A stretch of 64,000 bases of DNA. Origin: Hyphomicrobiales bacterium. Its GTDB lineage: Bacteria > Pseudomonadota > Alphaproteobacteria > Rhizobiales > Rhizobiaceae. Both the position numbers and the translations under genes were made by a program. The notes beneath the pieces are model-generated. The model was given only the letters and a program-made list of their open reading frames with translations. It ran no database searches and was not told where the DNA came from. The stretch's first letter is position 1. The number at the start of each line of letters is the position of its first letter. Location of the stretch: the NCBI GenBank assembly GCA_900472605.1, contig UCJD01000007.1, forward strand, positions 62,001 to 126,000. Reading direction: 5' to 3'. Below, one piece after another: positions 46,945-56,561 of this stretch.

Positions 46945-47565
46945 TTAGAGCGTCTGGCCGAACCAGACGGTGCGCTCGGACGGTTCGACGAGCGGCGGCC
47001 CGAGGCGCGCGAAGCCGCGCGAGCCCCAGAAGCCGATGCCGGCGGCATTTCCGGCGCTGGCGCCGAGGTGCACGGATTTCACACCGGCGTCCCTTGCCTG
47101 CGAGAGCCATAGGTCGAGCAGTTTCGTTCCTATCCCCTGCCCGCGCAGACGCGACAGCAGGTTCATATGGATATGCGCGGGGAAAGCCTCGATGATGGCC
47201 GATGGCGCCGACGAGGGATGATGAATCGCGGCAATGCGCTTGTCATCGGCGTTCCAGAGTTCGGGATCGCCCTTGGGGTCCGGATAGGCATTGCGCAGCG
47301 CCGGCCACCAGTCGCGCTCGAGGCGGGCCTGAAAGGCAAGCGTATCGTGCACGCCGACGATATAGCCGGCGACGCCTTGGGCGTCCTCCGCCACGAAGGC
47401 GGTGCCAGGGCTCAGCGTCACGTAAGGCGCGGAGTAGATGTGGCCGATCAGCTTGCCGTCGCGATGCAGCGGCGTGGCATCCTGCCCGGCATCGCCGGTC
47501 ACCAGCGAGATATTGTAGATCTCATCGAGATCCTCGATCCTGGCTTGGCGCAACGTTGTCGTCAT
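46945..47565 (-). CDS. GNAT acetyltransferase downstream of aidB
   Basis: A 206-residue N-acetyltransferase: TLRQARIEDLDEIYNISLVT, HIHMNLLSRLRGQGIGTKLL with the acetyl-CoA loop and VHLGASAGNAAGIGFWGSRG. It resembles a family of larger GNATs related to sugar or peptide N-acetyltransferases. Its ATG shares one base with the stop of the acyl-CoA dehydrogenase gene, so the two are coupled. Confidence 0.9.
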   Translation of the reverse strand: MTTTLRQARIEDLDEIYNISLVTGDAGQDATPLHRDGKLIGHIYSAPYVTLSPGTAFVAEDAQGVAGYIVGVHDTLAFQARLERDWWPALRNAYPDPKGDPELWNADDKRIAAIHHPSSAPSAIIEAFPAHIHMNLLSRLRGQGIGTKLLDLWLSQARDAGVKSVHLGASAGNAAGIGFWGSRGFARLGPPLVEPSERTVWFGQTL

Positions 47566-49214
47566 CAGGATGCCGGCGGATAGAGAAGATCGACGATATA
47601 GCTGGCGTCGAAGCGGCTATCGAGCATGCCGTAGGTGGAACGCCAGCCGCCGGCAAGACGGGTTTCGATGAAGGCATCGGCGATGCGCCCTGCCCCCAGG
47701 CGATAAAGCTCTGCTGCGCCGGCGGCGAGCGCAAGCTGCTCGACCAACAGGCGCGCCGCGCCTTCATCACGTTCGCAGAGCGCCATCGCGGCGCGCAGCA
47801 CGTCGATGGTCTTCTTGCCGGCCGGGCCGAGATCGCGTGCGAGACCGGCGAAGACGGTTTCGAACAGGTCCTTGCCACGGTTCAAGATACGCAGGACATC
47901 GAGCGCCATGACATTGCCGGAGCCTTCCCAGATCGCATTGACCGGAGCTTCACGGTAATGACGAGCGATCGGCCGTTCCTCGATGTAGCCGCTGCCGCCG
48001 ATGCACTCCATGGCTTCATAGATCAGCGCCGGGGCGATCTTGCAGCACCAGTATTTGGCCACGGGCGTCATGACGCGGGCATAGGCGGCCTCCTCGGCGC
48101 TGCCGCGGGCGCGGTCGAAGGCGTCGGCGAGACGGAAGGAGAGCGCGGTCGCGGCCGCGACGTCGAGCGCCATGTCGGCGAGCACGCGGGTCATGATCGG
48201 CTGGCTGACCAGCATCTTGCCGAAGACGCTGCGGCCGCGGGTGTGATGGACGGCTTCGGCGAGCGAGGCGCGCATGATGCCCGAGGAGGCCAGCGCGCAA
48301 TCGAGGCGCGTCAGCGTGACCATGTCGAGGATAGTACGCACGCCGCCGTCGGGGCCACCGAGCAGGAAGCCGAAGGTGTCGCTGAACTCGACTTCCGATG
48401 AGGCATTCGAGCGGTTGCCGACCTTGTCCTTCAGGCGCTGGAACTGCAGGCCGTTGGCCGAGCCGTCTTCGAGGAGGCGCGGCACCAGGAAGCAGCCCAT
48501 GCCCTCCTTGGTCTGCGCCAGCATGATGAAGGCATCGCTCATCGGCGCCGACATGAACCACTTGTGGCCTGACAGACGATAGATGCCGTCGCTGACCTTT
48601 TCGGCGGACGTCGTGTTGGAGCGGACATCGGTGCCGCCCTGCTTTTCGGTCATGCCCATGCCGATGGTGACGGCGGACTTCTGCATGGCCGGCTTGTTCG
48701 CCGAATCATACTTGCGCGACAGGATCCTCGGCGCCCAGTCCTTCTGCACCGCCGGCGATGCGGAGAGTGCGGCGACGGATGCGCTTGTCATGGTGATCGG
48801 GCAGAGATGGCCGGTCTCGAGCTGCGCGGAGAGATAGAAGCGCGCAGCACGGATCTTGTGGGCCTGATCCTTGGCCTCGGCATCGGCCTGCGGGTCCCAG
48901 ACGGACGAATGAAGACCAACGGACATGGAGCGGCGCATCAGCGCATGCCAGGCCGGGTGAAACTCCACGACATCGAGCCGTTCGCCGCGCGGGCCATGGG
49001 TGCGCAGCTGCGGCACGCCTTGGTTAGCCATGCGCGCCAGCTCCTGCGCTTCCGGCGAGGTGACGTAGCGGCCCATATTGTCGAGATCATCGCGAATGCC
49101 GCGCGGCAACGCACCAGTGAGGTCGACGATCAGCGGATCGGACCTGTAGGCGTTGATGCCGGACCACAGGCTCGGCTGGTTGAGTTCGGCGAGTTTTTCT
49201 TCAGCGGATGTCAT
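47565..49214 (-). CDS. aidB: AidB-type acyl-CoA dehydrogenase
   Basis: A 549-residue flavoprotein of the acyl-CoA dehydrogenase superfamily, AidB branch: VEFHPAWHALMRRSMSVGLH, IGMGMTEKQGGTDVRSNTTS (FAD/substrate segment), GHKWFMSAPMSDAFIMLAQT and ECIGGSGYIEERPIARHYRE. E. coli AidB is induced by alkylation and binds DNA; the Asn/Gly-rich N terminus and length fit that branch rather than a beta-oxidation enzyme. No ada or alkB gene is nearby. Coupled to a GNAT gene downstream; divergent from pyrB. Confidence 0.9.
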   Translation of the reverse strand: MTSAEEKLAELNQPSLWSGINAYRSDPLIVDLTGALPRGIRDDLDNMGRYVTSPEAQELARMANQGVPQLRTHGPRGERLDVVEFHPAWHALMRRSMSVGLHSSVWDPQADAEAKDQAHKIRAARFYLSAQLETGHLCPITMTSASVAALSASPAVQKDWAPRILSRKYDSANKPAMQKSAVTIGMGMTEKQGGTDVRSNTTSAEKVSDGIYRLSGHKWFMSAPMSDAFIMLAQTKEGMGCFLVPRLLEDGSANGLQFQRLKDKVGNRSNASSEVEFSDTFGFLLGGPDGGVRTILDMVTLTRLDCALASSGIMRASLAEAVHHTRGRSVFGKMLVSQPIMTRVLADMALDVAAATALSFRLADAFDRARGSAEEAAYARVMTPVAKYWCCKIAPALIYEAMECIGGSGYIEERPIARHYREAPVNAIWEGSGNVMALDVLRILNRGKDLFETVFAGLARDLGPAGKKTIDVLRAAMALCERDEGAARLLVEQLALAAGAAELYRLGAGRIADAFIETRLAGGWRSTYGMLDSRFDASYIVDLLYPPAS

Positions 49215-49390
49215 GAATCGCTTCTAGAGTATGAGGCGGGCAAATGGAAACCGGAAGTTGGACACTTCTCCTGCTTTAGCCCAATTGCGACAAAATTGCA
49301 GGGGGAGAGCGCGGTTTGCCCACAGCGCATGCTTGCCGCCGCCGCACGCACTCTTTATAGAGCCGCTGACGACAGCATAGAGGCAGGTTC

Positions 49391-50347
49391 ATGGTCTTCT
49401 TTCCCCACCGCCACCTCATCGGTATCAAAGGGCTCACAGAGCAGGATATCACCTTTCTCCTCGACAAGGCCGACGAGGCCGTCAAGATCAGTCGGCAGAG
49501 AGAAAAGAAGACGTCGACCCTCAGGGGCCTGACGCAGATCAATTTGTTTTTCGAAGCATCCACCCGCACGCAGGCCTCCTTCGAACTCGCCGGCAAGCGC
49601 CTTGGCGCCGACGTGATGAACATGTCGGTCGGCAATTCGTCGGTGAAGAAGGGCGAGACGCTGATCGATACGGCGATGACGCTGAACGCGATGCGCCCCG
49701 ACGTTCTGGTCATCCGCCACTCGAGTGCAGGCGCTGCCGCCCTCCTGGCGCAGAAGGTATCCTGCTCGGTGGTCAATGCCGGCGACGGACAGCACGAACA
49801 CCCGACGCAGGCGCTGCTCGATGCGCTCACCATCCGCCGCGCCAAGGGCAAGCTGTCGCGCATCATCGTCGCCATCTGCGGCGACGTGCTGCATTCGCGC
49901 GTGGCGCGCTCGAACATCCTGCTGCTCAACGCCATGGGCGCCAGGGTTCGCGTCGTGGCGCCGGCAACGCTGCTTCCATCAGGGATCGCCGACATGGGCG
50001 TCGAGGTCTTCCACTCGATGAAGGAAGGCCTGAAGGATGCCGACGTCGTGATGATGCTGCGGCTGCAGCGCGAGCGCATGTCGGGCGCCTTCGTGCCGTC
50101 GGTGCGCGAATATTTCCATTTCTACGGCCTCGACGCGGAAACGCTGAAGGCGGCGAAGGAGGATGCGCTGGTCATGCATCCGGGGCCGATGAACCGCGGG
50201 GTGGAAATCGCCTCCGAGGTCGCGGACGGGCCGCAGAGCGTGATCGCCGAACAGGTTGAAATGGGTGTCGCCGTGCGCATGGCCGTGATGGAAACGCTGC
50301 TGATCTCACAGAACCAGGGGCCCCGCAGCGAAGGAGCCGGCGCATGA
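49391..50347 (+). CDS. pyrB: Aspartate carbamoyltransferase catalytic chain
   Basis: A 318-residue ATCase, second step of pyrimidine synthesis. [20 protein letters not shown] contains the carbamoyl-phosphate STRT motif, [15 protein letters not shown] the mobile loop with Ser and Lys, [12 protein letters not shown] the HPTQ motif, and [12 protein letters not shown] the 240s region. No regulatory chain PyrI is present. It overlaps the dihydroorotase-like gene by four bases (ATGA), the arrangement found in ATCases that assemble with an inactive dihydroorotase. Confidence 0.97.
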   Translation: MVFFPHRHLIGIKGLTEQDITFLLDKADEAVKISRQREKKTSTLRGLTQINLFFEASTRTQASFELAGKRLGADVMNMSVGNSSVKKGETLIDTAMTLNAMRPDVLVIRHSSAGAAALLAQKVSCSVVNAGDGQHEHPTQALLDALTIRRAKGKLSRIIVAICGDVLHSRVARSNILLLNAMGARVRVVAPATLLPSGIADMGVEVFHSMKEGLKDADVVMMLRLQRERMSGAFVPSVREYFHFYGLDAETLKAAKEDALVMHPGPMNRGVEIASEVADGPQSVIAEQVEMGVAVRMAVMETLLISQNQGPRSEGAGA

Positions 50348-51633
50348 GCAACTCGATCGTTTTCAACAACGTTCGCATCGTCGATCCCTCGCGCAATCTC
50401 GATGAAGTCGGAACAATCATCGTCAAGGACGGCGTGATCGTCGCGTCGGGCAAGGATGCAGCCGGCGAAGCCGTGCCTGATGGTGCCGTCGTCCGCGACT
50501 GCACAGGGCTTGTCGCAGCTCCGGGTCTCGTGGATGCGCGCGTGCATATCGGCGAGCCCGGCGCGGAGCATCGCGAGACGATCGAATCCGCCAGCCGGGC
50601 CGCGGCTGCCGGCGGCGTGACCTCGATCATCATGATGCCCGATACCGATCCGGTGATCGACGACATCGCGCTGGTCGAATTCGTGAAGAAGACCGCCCGC
50701 GACAAGGCGCTTGTCAACGTCTATCCGGCAGCGGCGATCACCAAGCATCTGGCCGGCGAGGAAATGACCGAGATCGGCATGCTGATGGAAGCCGGCGCGG
50801 TGGCGTTTACCGACGGCCGCTCCAGCATCCACGACGCGCAGGTTCTGCGCCGGGTGATGACCTATGCGCGCGAATTCGGCGCGGTGATTTCCTGCGAGAC
50901 GCGCGACCAGCATCTGGCCGCAGGCGGCGTGATGAATGAGGGGCTGTTCGCAAGCTGGCTCGGGCTGGGCGGCATTCCCAGGGAGACCGAATTGATCCCG
51001 CTGGAACGCGACCTGCGGATCGCGGCGCTGACCCGCGGCAAATACCATGCGGCGATGATCTCGGTGCCCGAATCCGTGGAGGCGATCGAGGTTGCCAAGA
51101 GACGCGGTGCGAATGTGACCTGCGGTATCTCGATCAACAATCTGGCGCTCAACGAGAACGACATCGGCGAGTACCGCACCTTCTTCAAGCTTTATCCGCC
51201 GCTGCGCTCGGAAGACGATCGCGTGGCGATGGTGGATGCGCTCGCCAAGGGCGCGATCGACATTATCGTCTCCTCGCACGACCCGCAGGACGTCGACACC
51301 AAGCGCCTGCCCTTCGGCGAAGCGGCCGACGGCGCGGTCGGGCTCGAGACGATGCTCGCAGCAGCCCTTCGCCTGCACCACAGCGGGCATGTGAGCCTGA
51401 TGCGGCTGATCGATGCCATGTCGACGCGACCGGCACAGATCTTCGGCCTCGATGCCGGCACCCTGAAGCCCGGCGCCAAGGCGGATATCGTGCTGATCGA
51501 TCTCGAGGAGCCTTGGATTGTCGCCAAGGACATGCTTCTCTCGCGCTCGAAGAACACGCCGTTCGAAGACGCGCGCTTCAGCGGACGCGCGGTCGCGACC
51601 TACGTCGCCGGCCAGTGCGTGCATACGTCATAG
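50344..51633 (+). CDS. pyrC: Dihydroorotase homologue lacking zinc ligands (PyrC'/PyrX-like)
   Basis: A 429-residue class I dihydroorotase-fold protein. Compared with active enzymes, the metal sites are broken: the DxHxH motif reads Asp64-Ala-Arg66-Val-His68, the HCED segment is SCET (183-186), the CHVS histidine is Met238 and the TDHAPH aspartate is Ser311 (SSHDPQ). FTDDG is FTDGR. It should therefore be catalytically dead, like Pseudomonas PyrC', which is needed to hold ATCase in its active dodecamer. A true PyrC must lie elsewhere. Overlaps pyrB by 4 bp. An 11-bp duplication sits at its 3' end. Confidence 0.9.
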   Translation: MSNSIVFNNVRIVDPSRNLDEVGTIIVKDGVIVASGKDAAGEAVPDGAVVRDCTGLVAAPGLVDARVHIGEPGAEHRETIESASRAAAAGGVTSIIMMPDTDPVIDDIALVEFVKKTARDKALVNVYPAAAITKHLAGEEMTEIGMLMEAGAVAFTDGRSSIHDAQVLRRVMTYAREFGAVISCETRDQHLAAGGVMNEGLFASWLGLGGIPRETELIPLERDLRIAALTRGKYHAAMISVPESVEAIEVAKRRGANVTCGISINNLALNENDIGEYRTFFKLYPPLRSEDDRVAMVDALAKGAIDIIVSSHDPQDVDTKRLPFGEAADGAVGLETMLAAALRLHHSGHVSLMRLIDAMSTRPAQIFGLDAGTLKPGAKADIVLIDLEEPWIVAKDMLLSRSKNTPFEDARFSGRAVATYVAGQCVHTS

Positions 51634-51646
51634 ACTGCGTGCATAC
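51616..51646 (+). repeat. 11-bp direct repeat at the pyrC' stop
   Basis: TGCGTGCATAC occurs at 51616-51626 (last codons of pyrC') and at 51636-51646 (just past its stop), 20 bp apart. It looks like a small tandem duplication of the gene end. Confidence 0.7.
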
Positions 51647-51671
51647 ATTATAAGAGGACAAGTGGGGGAAC

Positions 51672-52292
51672 ATGGGCGCTGATCTCATGACGTGGCAGAT
51701 CACCTGGCAAATCGCGCTGGCGGCGGCCGCCATCGGCTATCTCCTGGGATCCATTCCGTTCGGGCTTATCCTGACACGCGCCGCCGGTCTCGGCGACGTG
51801 CGCAGCATCGGCTCGGGCAATATCGGCGCGACCAATGTTCTTCGAACCGGCAACAAGAAGCTGGCGGCCGCAACGCTGCTGCTCGACGCGCTGAAGGCAT
51901 CGGCGGCGGCGTGGATCGTCTCCTATTTCTTCGGCCCGGAAGCCGCCGTCATTGCCGGCTTCTTCGCCTTTATCGGACACCTCTTCCCCGTCTGGATCGG
52001 CTTCAAGGGCGGCAAGGGTGTCGCCACCTACATCGGCACGCTTCTCGGCGTCGCGCCGCTGATGGTTGTGGCTTTTGCGGCCGTCTGGCTCGGCGTTGCT
52101 TTCGTGACCCGCTATTCTTCTCTTTCCGCGCTGGTTGCGATGCTTGTCATTCCGGTTGCATTGTGGATACTGGGTGCAGAGAAGGTTGCAGCGATCATGG
52201 CGATCATGACCGTGATCTCCTACTGGAAGCATAAGGCCAATATCAGCCGCCTGCTGAGCGGCACGGAAAGCAAGATCGGGGCAAAGGGATAG
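51672..52292 (+). CDS. plsY: Acyl-phosphate glycerol-3-phosphate acyltransferase
   Basis: A 206-residue membrane enzyme that acylates glycerol 3-phosphate using acyl-phosphate, first step of phospholipid synthesis. Five to seven hydrophobic helices and the three PlsY motifs are present: [24 protein letters not shown] and [24 protein letters not shown] before the ATG supports 51672; an ATG five codons on is possible. Downstream of the pyrB-pyrC' pair by 38 bp and 5 bp from dprA. Confidence 0.95.
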   Translation: MGADLMTWQITWQIALAAAAIGYLLGSIPFGLILTRAAGLGDVRSIGSGNIGATNVLRTGNKKLAAATLLLDALKASAAAWIVSYFFGPEAAVIAGFFAFIGHLFPVWIGFKGGKGVATYIGTLLGVAPLMVVAFAAVWLGVAFVTRYSSLSALVAMLVIPVALWILGAEKVAAIMAIMTVISYWKHKANISRLLSGTESKIGAKG

Positions 52293-52297
52293 GATAG

Positions 52298-53446
52298 ATG
52301 GACGCACGCAGCGCAAGGCCAAAGGGAATTGCGCTGACGGACAGGCAAAGGATTGCCTGGTTGCGTCTCATCCGCTCCGACAATGTCGGCCCGGCCACCT
52401 TTCGCGATCTCATCAATCATTTCGGCTCGGCGGAAGCAGCGCTTGCCGCCCTGCCCGGCCTTTCGGCACGCGGCGGCGCGACACGGGCGATCCGGATCGC
52501 CACGGAGAGCGAGGCGCTCAAGGAACTGGAAACGGCACAAAGGTTCGGCGCGCGTTTCGTCGGCATCGGCGAGCCGGATTATCCGCAGGCGCTGAAGCAG
52601 ATCGACGGGGCGCCGCCTCTTCTGGCTGTGAAAGGCAATCTCGCCGCGACCGCGCCGCCTGCCGTCGGTATTGTCGGCTCGCGCAACGCCTCGATATCGG
52701 GCGCCAAGTTCGCGGCGATGATCGCGCGCGACTGCGGGCGAGCGGGCTATGTCGTCATATCCGGATTGGCGCGCGGCATCGATACGGCAGCGCATCGGGC
52801 AAGTCTCGATACCGGCACGATCGCGGCCATGGCCGGCGGGCTTGACCAGCCCTACCCTCCCGAGAATGCCGGACTGCTCGACGAGATCTGGAACGGAAAC
52901 GGCCTTGCCGTCAGCGAGATGCCGTTCGGCTGGGAGCCACGGGCGCGTGATTTCCCGAGGCGCAACCGGCTGATTGCCGGCATCTCGCTGGGGACGGTTA
53001 TCGTCGAGGCGGCGACGCGGTCCGGCTCGCTGATTACGGCACGGCTCGCGGCGGAGTTCGGCCGTCTGGTCTTTGCCGTACCGGGATCGCCGCTTGACCC
53101 GCGCTGTCACGGCACCAACGGCCTATTGAAAGACGGGGCCATGATCGTGACCGCGCCCGACGATGTGATCAGCGCTTTGGCGCCGCTGTCGCAACTCGAC
53201 ATGTTCGACGCGCCGATGGCAGAGGAACCGGACCGTGGTTCGGGCTTCTCTGCACAACCGCCCGATGACAGCGATCGCGCCCGTATCGCCGACGCGCTCG
53301 GGCCGACGCCTGTCGAGATCGACGACATCATCCGCCACACCGGTCTCGGGGCCGCTGCCGTCTATCTGGTCTTGCTCGAACTCGATATCGCAGGACGGCT
53401 GCACAGGCATCCGGGAGGGCTGGTCTCCATTGCAATGGAACCGTGA
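52298..53446 (+). CDS. dprA: DNA processing protein DprA
   Basis: A 382-residue RecA-loader for incoming single strands. A SAM-like N-terminal region (ALTDRQRIAWLRLIRSDNVG) is followed by the Rossmann core with GIVGSRNASISGAKFAAMIA, VVISGLARGIDTAAHRASLD, AVMAGGLDQPYPPENA-type and FPRRNRLIAGISLGTVIVEA, and a C-terminal winged helix (ARIADALGPTPVEIDDIIRH). It starts five bases after plsY. Most rhizobia are not known to be naturally competent, so its role here may be in conjugative or repair DNA handling. Confidence 0.95.
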   Translation: MDARSARPKGIALTDRQRIAWLRLIRSDNVGPATFRDLINHFGSAEAALAALPGLSARGGATRAIRIATESEALKELETAQRFGARFVGIGEPDYPQALKQIDGAPPLLAVKGNLAATAPPAVGIVGSRNASISGAKFAAMIARDCGRAGYVVISGLARGIDTAAHRASLDTGTIAAMAGGLDQPYPPENAGLLDEIWNGNGLAVSEMPFGWEPRARDFPRRNRLIAGISLGTVIVEAATRSGSLITARLAAEFGRLVFAVPGSPLDPRCHGTNGLLKDGAMIVTAPDDVISALAPLSQLDMFDAPMAEEPDRGSGFSAQPPDDSDRARIADALGPTPVEIDDIIRHTGLGAAAVYLVLLELDIAGRLHRHPGGLVSIAMEP

Positions 53447-53450
53447 AGCC

Positions 53451-53630
53451 TTACATACGGGCGTGGAGATCGCCGGCTTCGACATAGGCCATCTCGATCA
53501 GATAGCAGAGCATGTCAGCCTTTTCCTTTTCCGCTACCTGACGCAACTCGGCAAGCATCTGCCTGATGAAAGCGATGTTCTCGCGAGAGCCTGATCGGCC
53601 GTTGTCTTTCTTTGCGTACTTCGCCGTCAT
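53451..53630 (-). CDS. Small Rhizobiales protein, unknown function
   Basis: A 59-residue helical protein: MTAKYAKKDNGRSGSRENIA then FIRQMLAELRQVAEKEKADM and LCYLIEMAYVEAGD. The amphipathic charged helices and conserved-looking hydrophobic end suggest a small regulatory or scaffold protein. I recall close relatives in other rhizobia but no function. The frame stays open upstream without similarity; the ATG at 53630 has no clear ribosome binding site. Convergent with dprA, four bases between stops. Confidence 0.7.
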   Translation of the reverse strand: MTAKYAKKDNGRSGSRENIAFIRQMLAELRQVAEKEKADMLCYLIEMAYVEAGDLHARM

Positions 53631-53686
53631 GAATGGACTCGTACCCGGATTGCTGGGCTGTTCAAACCAGCCTCGACCACACGCAA

Positions 53687-53726
53687 AAAACGATATCGCA
53701 ATAATCAGAAATTGCAATATCGTTTT
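53687..53726. repeat. Long imperfect inverted repeat upstream of topA
   Basis: Arms of 16 bp (53687-53702 and 53711-53726, one mismatch, AAAACGATAT at the left end and ATATCGTTTT at the right) enclose 8 bp. A-run on the left and T-run on the right make it terminator-like in both directions, though it lies between two divergent gene starts. Confidence 0.7.
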
Positions 53727-53885
53727 CAGCGTCCAATGGTTGCAACACGTTGCAATGCGTAAAAATGCGCTTAAATCACTTGACCGAAACGAATTCCCTG
53801 TCCATGTCGGAGAACCGGCGACCGTGACATGGCAGGTCCTCTGCCCTGATATAGGCCGGCTGGCATCCATTTTTAGAGAATCATC

Positions 53886-56561
53886 ATGAATGTTGTAGTG
53901 GTGGAATCGCCCTCGAAGGCCAAGACGATCAACAAGTATCTGGGACCCGGATACAAGGTGCTCGCCTCGTTCGGCCACGTCCGCGATCTCCCCGCCAAGG
54001 ACGGCTCCGTGCTGCCCGACCAGGATTTCGAAATGCTGTGGGAGGTCGATACGGCCTCGGCCAAGCGGATGAAGGATATCGCCGACGCGGTAAAATCCTC
54101 CGACGGCCTGTTCCTCGCAACCGACCCTGATCGCGAGGGCGAAGCAATCTCCTGGCATGTCCTTGATATGCTCAACAAGAAGCGCGTGCTCGGCGGCAAG
54201 ACCGTCAAGCGCGTCGTCTTCAACGCGATCACCAAGAAGGCCGTGCTCGATGCCATGGCCGATCCGCGCGATATCGACGTGCCGCTGGTGGACGCCTATC
54301 TGGCGCGCCGCGCCCTCGACTACCTCGTCGGCTTCAACCTTTCGCCAGTCTTGTGGCGCAAGCTTCCGGGCGCGCGCTCGGCGGGACGCGTGCAGTCGGT
54401 GGCATTGCGCCTGGTCTGCGACCGCGAATCCGAGATCGAGCGCTTCATCTCCGAGGAATACTGGAATCTCTCGGCGATCCTGAAGACGCCGCGCGGTGAC
54501 GAGTTCGAGGCGAAGCTGGTTGCGGCGAATGGCAAGCGGTTGCAGCCGCGCGCGATCGGCAATGGCGAAGAGGCCGGCAAGCTCAGGAAGCTCCTCGAAG
54601 GCGCTTCCTATGTCGTCGACACCGTCGAGGCGAAGCCCGTCAAGCGCAACCCCGGACCACCCTTCACAACCTCCACGCTGCAGCAGGCCGCATCATCGAA
54701 GCTCGGCTTCTCGGCATCGCGCACCATGCAGGTGGCGCAGAAGCTCTATGAAGGCTTCGACATCGGTGGCGAGACCGTCGGTCTCATTACCTATATGCGT
54801 ACCGACGGCGTGCAGATGGCGCCCGAAGCGATCGACGCGGCGCGCAGCGCCATCGTCGATCAGTTCGGCCAGCGCTACCTGCCGGAGAAGGCGCGGCTCT
54901 ATTCGACCAAGGCGAAGAACGCCCAGGAAGCGCACGAAGCCATCCGCCCGACGGACTTCAACCGCTCGCCGGACAAGGTTCGCCAGTATCTCGATGCCGA
55001 CCAGCTCAAGCTATACGATCTGATCTGGAAGCGCGGCATCTCCAGCCAGATGGCATCGGCCGAAATCGAGCGCACGACGGCCGAGATCACCGCCAATAAC
55101 GGCGGCGAGACGGCGGGCCTGCGCGCCGTGGGCTCTGTCATCCGTTTCGACGGCTTCATCGCCGCCTATACCGACCAGAAGGAAGATGGCGAGCAGAGCG
55201 ACGACGGCGACGAGGATGGCCGCCTGCCTGAGATCAATGCCCGCGAGGCTCTCGCGCGGCAGAAGGTCAACTCGACCCAGCATTTCACCGAACCGCCGCC
55301 GCGCTATTCGGAAGCAAGCCTGATCAAGAAGATGGAAGAGCTCGGCATCGGCCGTCCTTCCACCTATGCCGCGACACTGGCAACGCTGCGCGACCGCGAA
55401 TATGTGATCATCGACAAGCGCAAGCTGATCCCGCACTCCAAGGGGCGGCTAGTGACGGCCTTCCTCGAGGGCTTCTTCACCAAATATGTCGAATACGACT
55501 TCACGGCCGATCTGGAAGAGAAGCTCGACCGCATTTCGGCCGGCGAATTGAACTGGAAGCAGGTCCTCCGCGATTTCTGGAAGGATTTCTTTGCACAGAT
55601 CGAGGACACCAAGGAACTGCGCGTCACCAACGTGCTCGACTCGCTGAACGAATCGCTGGCGCCGCTGGTCTTCCCGAAGCGCGAGGACGGCAGCGATCCA
55701 CGCATCTGTCAGGTCTGCGGAACCGGCAACCTGTCCCTGAAGCTCGGCAAATACGGCGCCTTCGTCGGTTGCTCGAACTATCCAGAGTGCAACTATACCC
55801 GCCAGCTGTCCTCCGAGGGCGGCGCGGAAGCCGAAGGTGCCGCGCTGAACGAACCGAAGGCGCTTGGCACCGACCCGGTGACCGGCGAAGAACTGACGCT
55901 GCGCTCGGGTCGCTTCGGGCCTTACGTGCAGCGTGGCGACGGCAAGGAAGCCAAGCGCTCGTCGCTGCCTAAGGGCTGGAAGCCCGAGGACATCGACTAT
56001 GAAAAGGCGATGGCGCTGATCTCGCTGCCGCGCGATGTCGGCAAGCACCCGGAATCCGGCAAGATGATCTCGGCGGGGATCGGCCGTTACGGACCGTTCC
56101 TGCTGCATGACGGCGGCTATGCGAACCTTGAGAGCGTCGAGGACGTGTTCAGCATCGGCCTCAACCGGGCCGTGACCGTGATCGCCGAGAAGGTTGCCAA
56201 GGGTCCAGGCCGTGGCCGGGCGACGGCGGCTGCCTTGAAGGAACTGGGCGAGCATCCCGATGGCGGCGGCGCGATCACCGTGCGCGACGGCAAGTACGGC
56301 CCGTATGTGAACTGGGGCAAGGTCAACGCGACGCTGCCGAAGGGCACAGATCCGCAGGCGCTGACCGTCGAAGAGGCCGTCGCGCTGATCACGGCCAAGG
56401 CCGGCAAGGCGCCAGCCGCGAAGACCAAGGCGAAGCCGAAGGCCAAGGCCGCGGCATCCGACGATGCCAAGCCAGCAAAATCGGCCGCCAAGCCGAAGGC
56501 TAAAGCAAAGACCGCCGCCAAGGCGAAGGCACCGGCGAAGAAGAAAAAGAGCGAAGAGTGA
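53886..56561 (+). CDS. topA: DNA topoisomerase I
   Basis: An 891-residue type IA topoisomerase that relaxes negative supercoils. The TOPRIM domain opens with VVVESPSKAKTINKYLGPGY and includes FLATDPDREGEAISWH; the active-site Tyr is in GLITYMRTDGVQM; RNPGPPFTTSTLQQAA lies before it. One C4 zinc element (CQVCGTGNLSLKLGKYGAFV, then GCSNYPEC) is followed by several TopA C-terminal repeats. The last 50 residues are Lys/Ala/Pro-rich, a DNA-binding tail usual in alphaproteobacteria. The rnr gene overlaps its stop by four bases. Confidence 0.97.
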   Translation: MNVVVVESPSKAKTINKYLGPGYKVLASFGHVRDLPAKDGSVLPDQDFEMLWEVDTASAKRMKDIADAVKSSDGLFLATDPDREGEAISWHVLDMLNKKRVLGGKTVKRVVFNAITKKAVLDAMADPRDIDVPLVDAYLARRALDYLVGFNLSPVLWRKLPGARSAGRVQSVALRLVCDRESEIERFISEEYWNLSAILKTPRGDEFEAKLVAANGKRLQPRAIGNGEEAGKLRKLLEGASYVVDTVEAKPVKRNPGPPFTTSTLQQAASSKLGFSASRTMQVAQKLYEGFDIGGETVGLITYMRTDGVQMAPEAIDAARSAIVDQFGQRYLPEKARLYSTKAKNAQEAHEAIRPTDFNRSPDKVRQYLDADQLKLYDLIWKRGISSQMASAEIERTTAEITANNGGETAGLRAVGSVIRFDGFIAAYTDQKEDGEQSDDGDEDGRLPEINAREALARQKVNSTQHFTEPPPRYSEASLIKKMEELGIGRPSTYAATLATLRDREYVIIDKRKLIPHSKGRLVTAFLEGFFTKYVEYDFTADLEEKLDRISAGELNWKQVLRDFWKDFFAQIEDTKELRVTNVLDSLNESLAPLVFPKREDGSDPRICQVCGTGNLSLKLGKYGAFVGCSNYPECNYTRQLSSEGGAEAEGAALNEPKALGTDPVTGEELTLRSGRFGPYVQRGDGKEAKRSSLPKGWKPEDIDYEKAMALISLPRDVGKHPESGKMISAGIGRYGPFLLHDGGYANLESVEDVFSIGLNRAVTVIAEKVAKGPGRGRATAAALKELGEHPDGGGAITVRDGKYGPYVNWGKVNATLPKGTDPQALTVEEAVALITAKAGKAPAAKTKAKPKAKAAASDDAKPAKSAAKPKAKAKTAAKAKAPAKKKKSEE

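Noticed and set aside
53566..53889. 107-codon plus-strand frame before topA
   Set aside because: Antisense to the 59-residue small gene, crosses the inverted repeat, and has no start signal.
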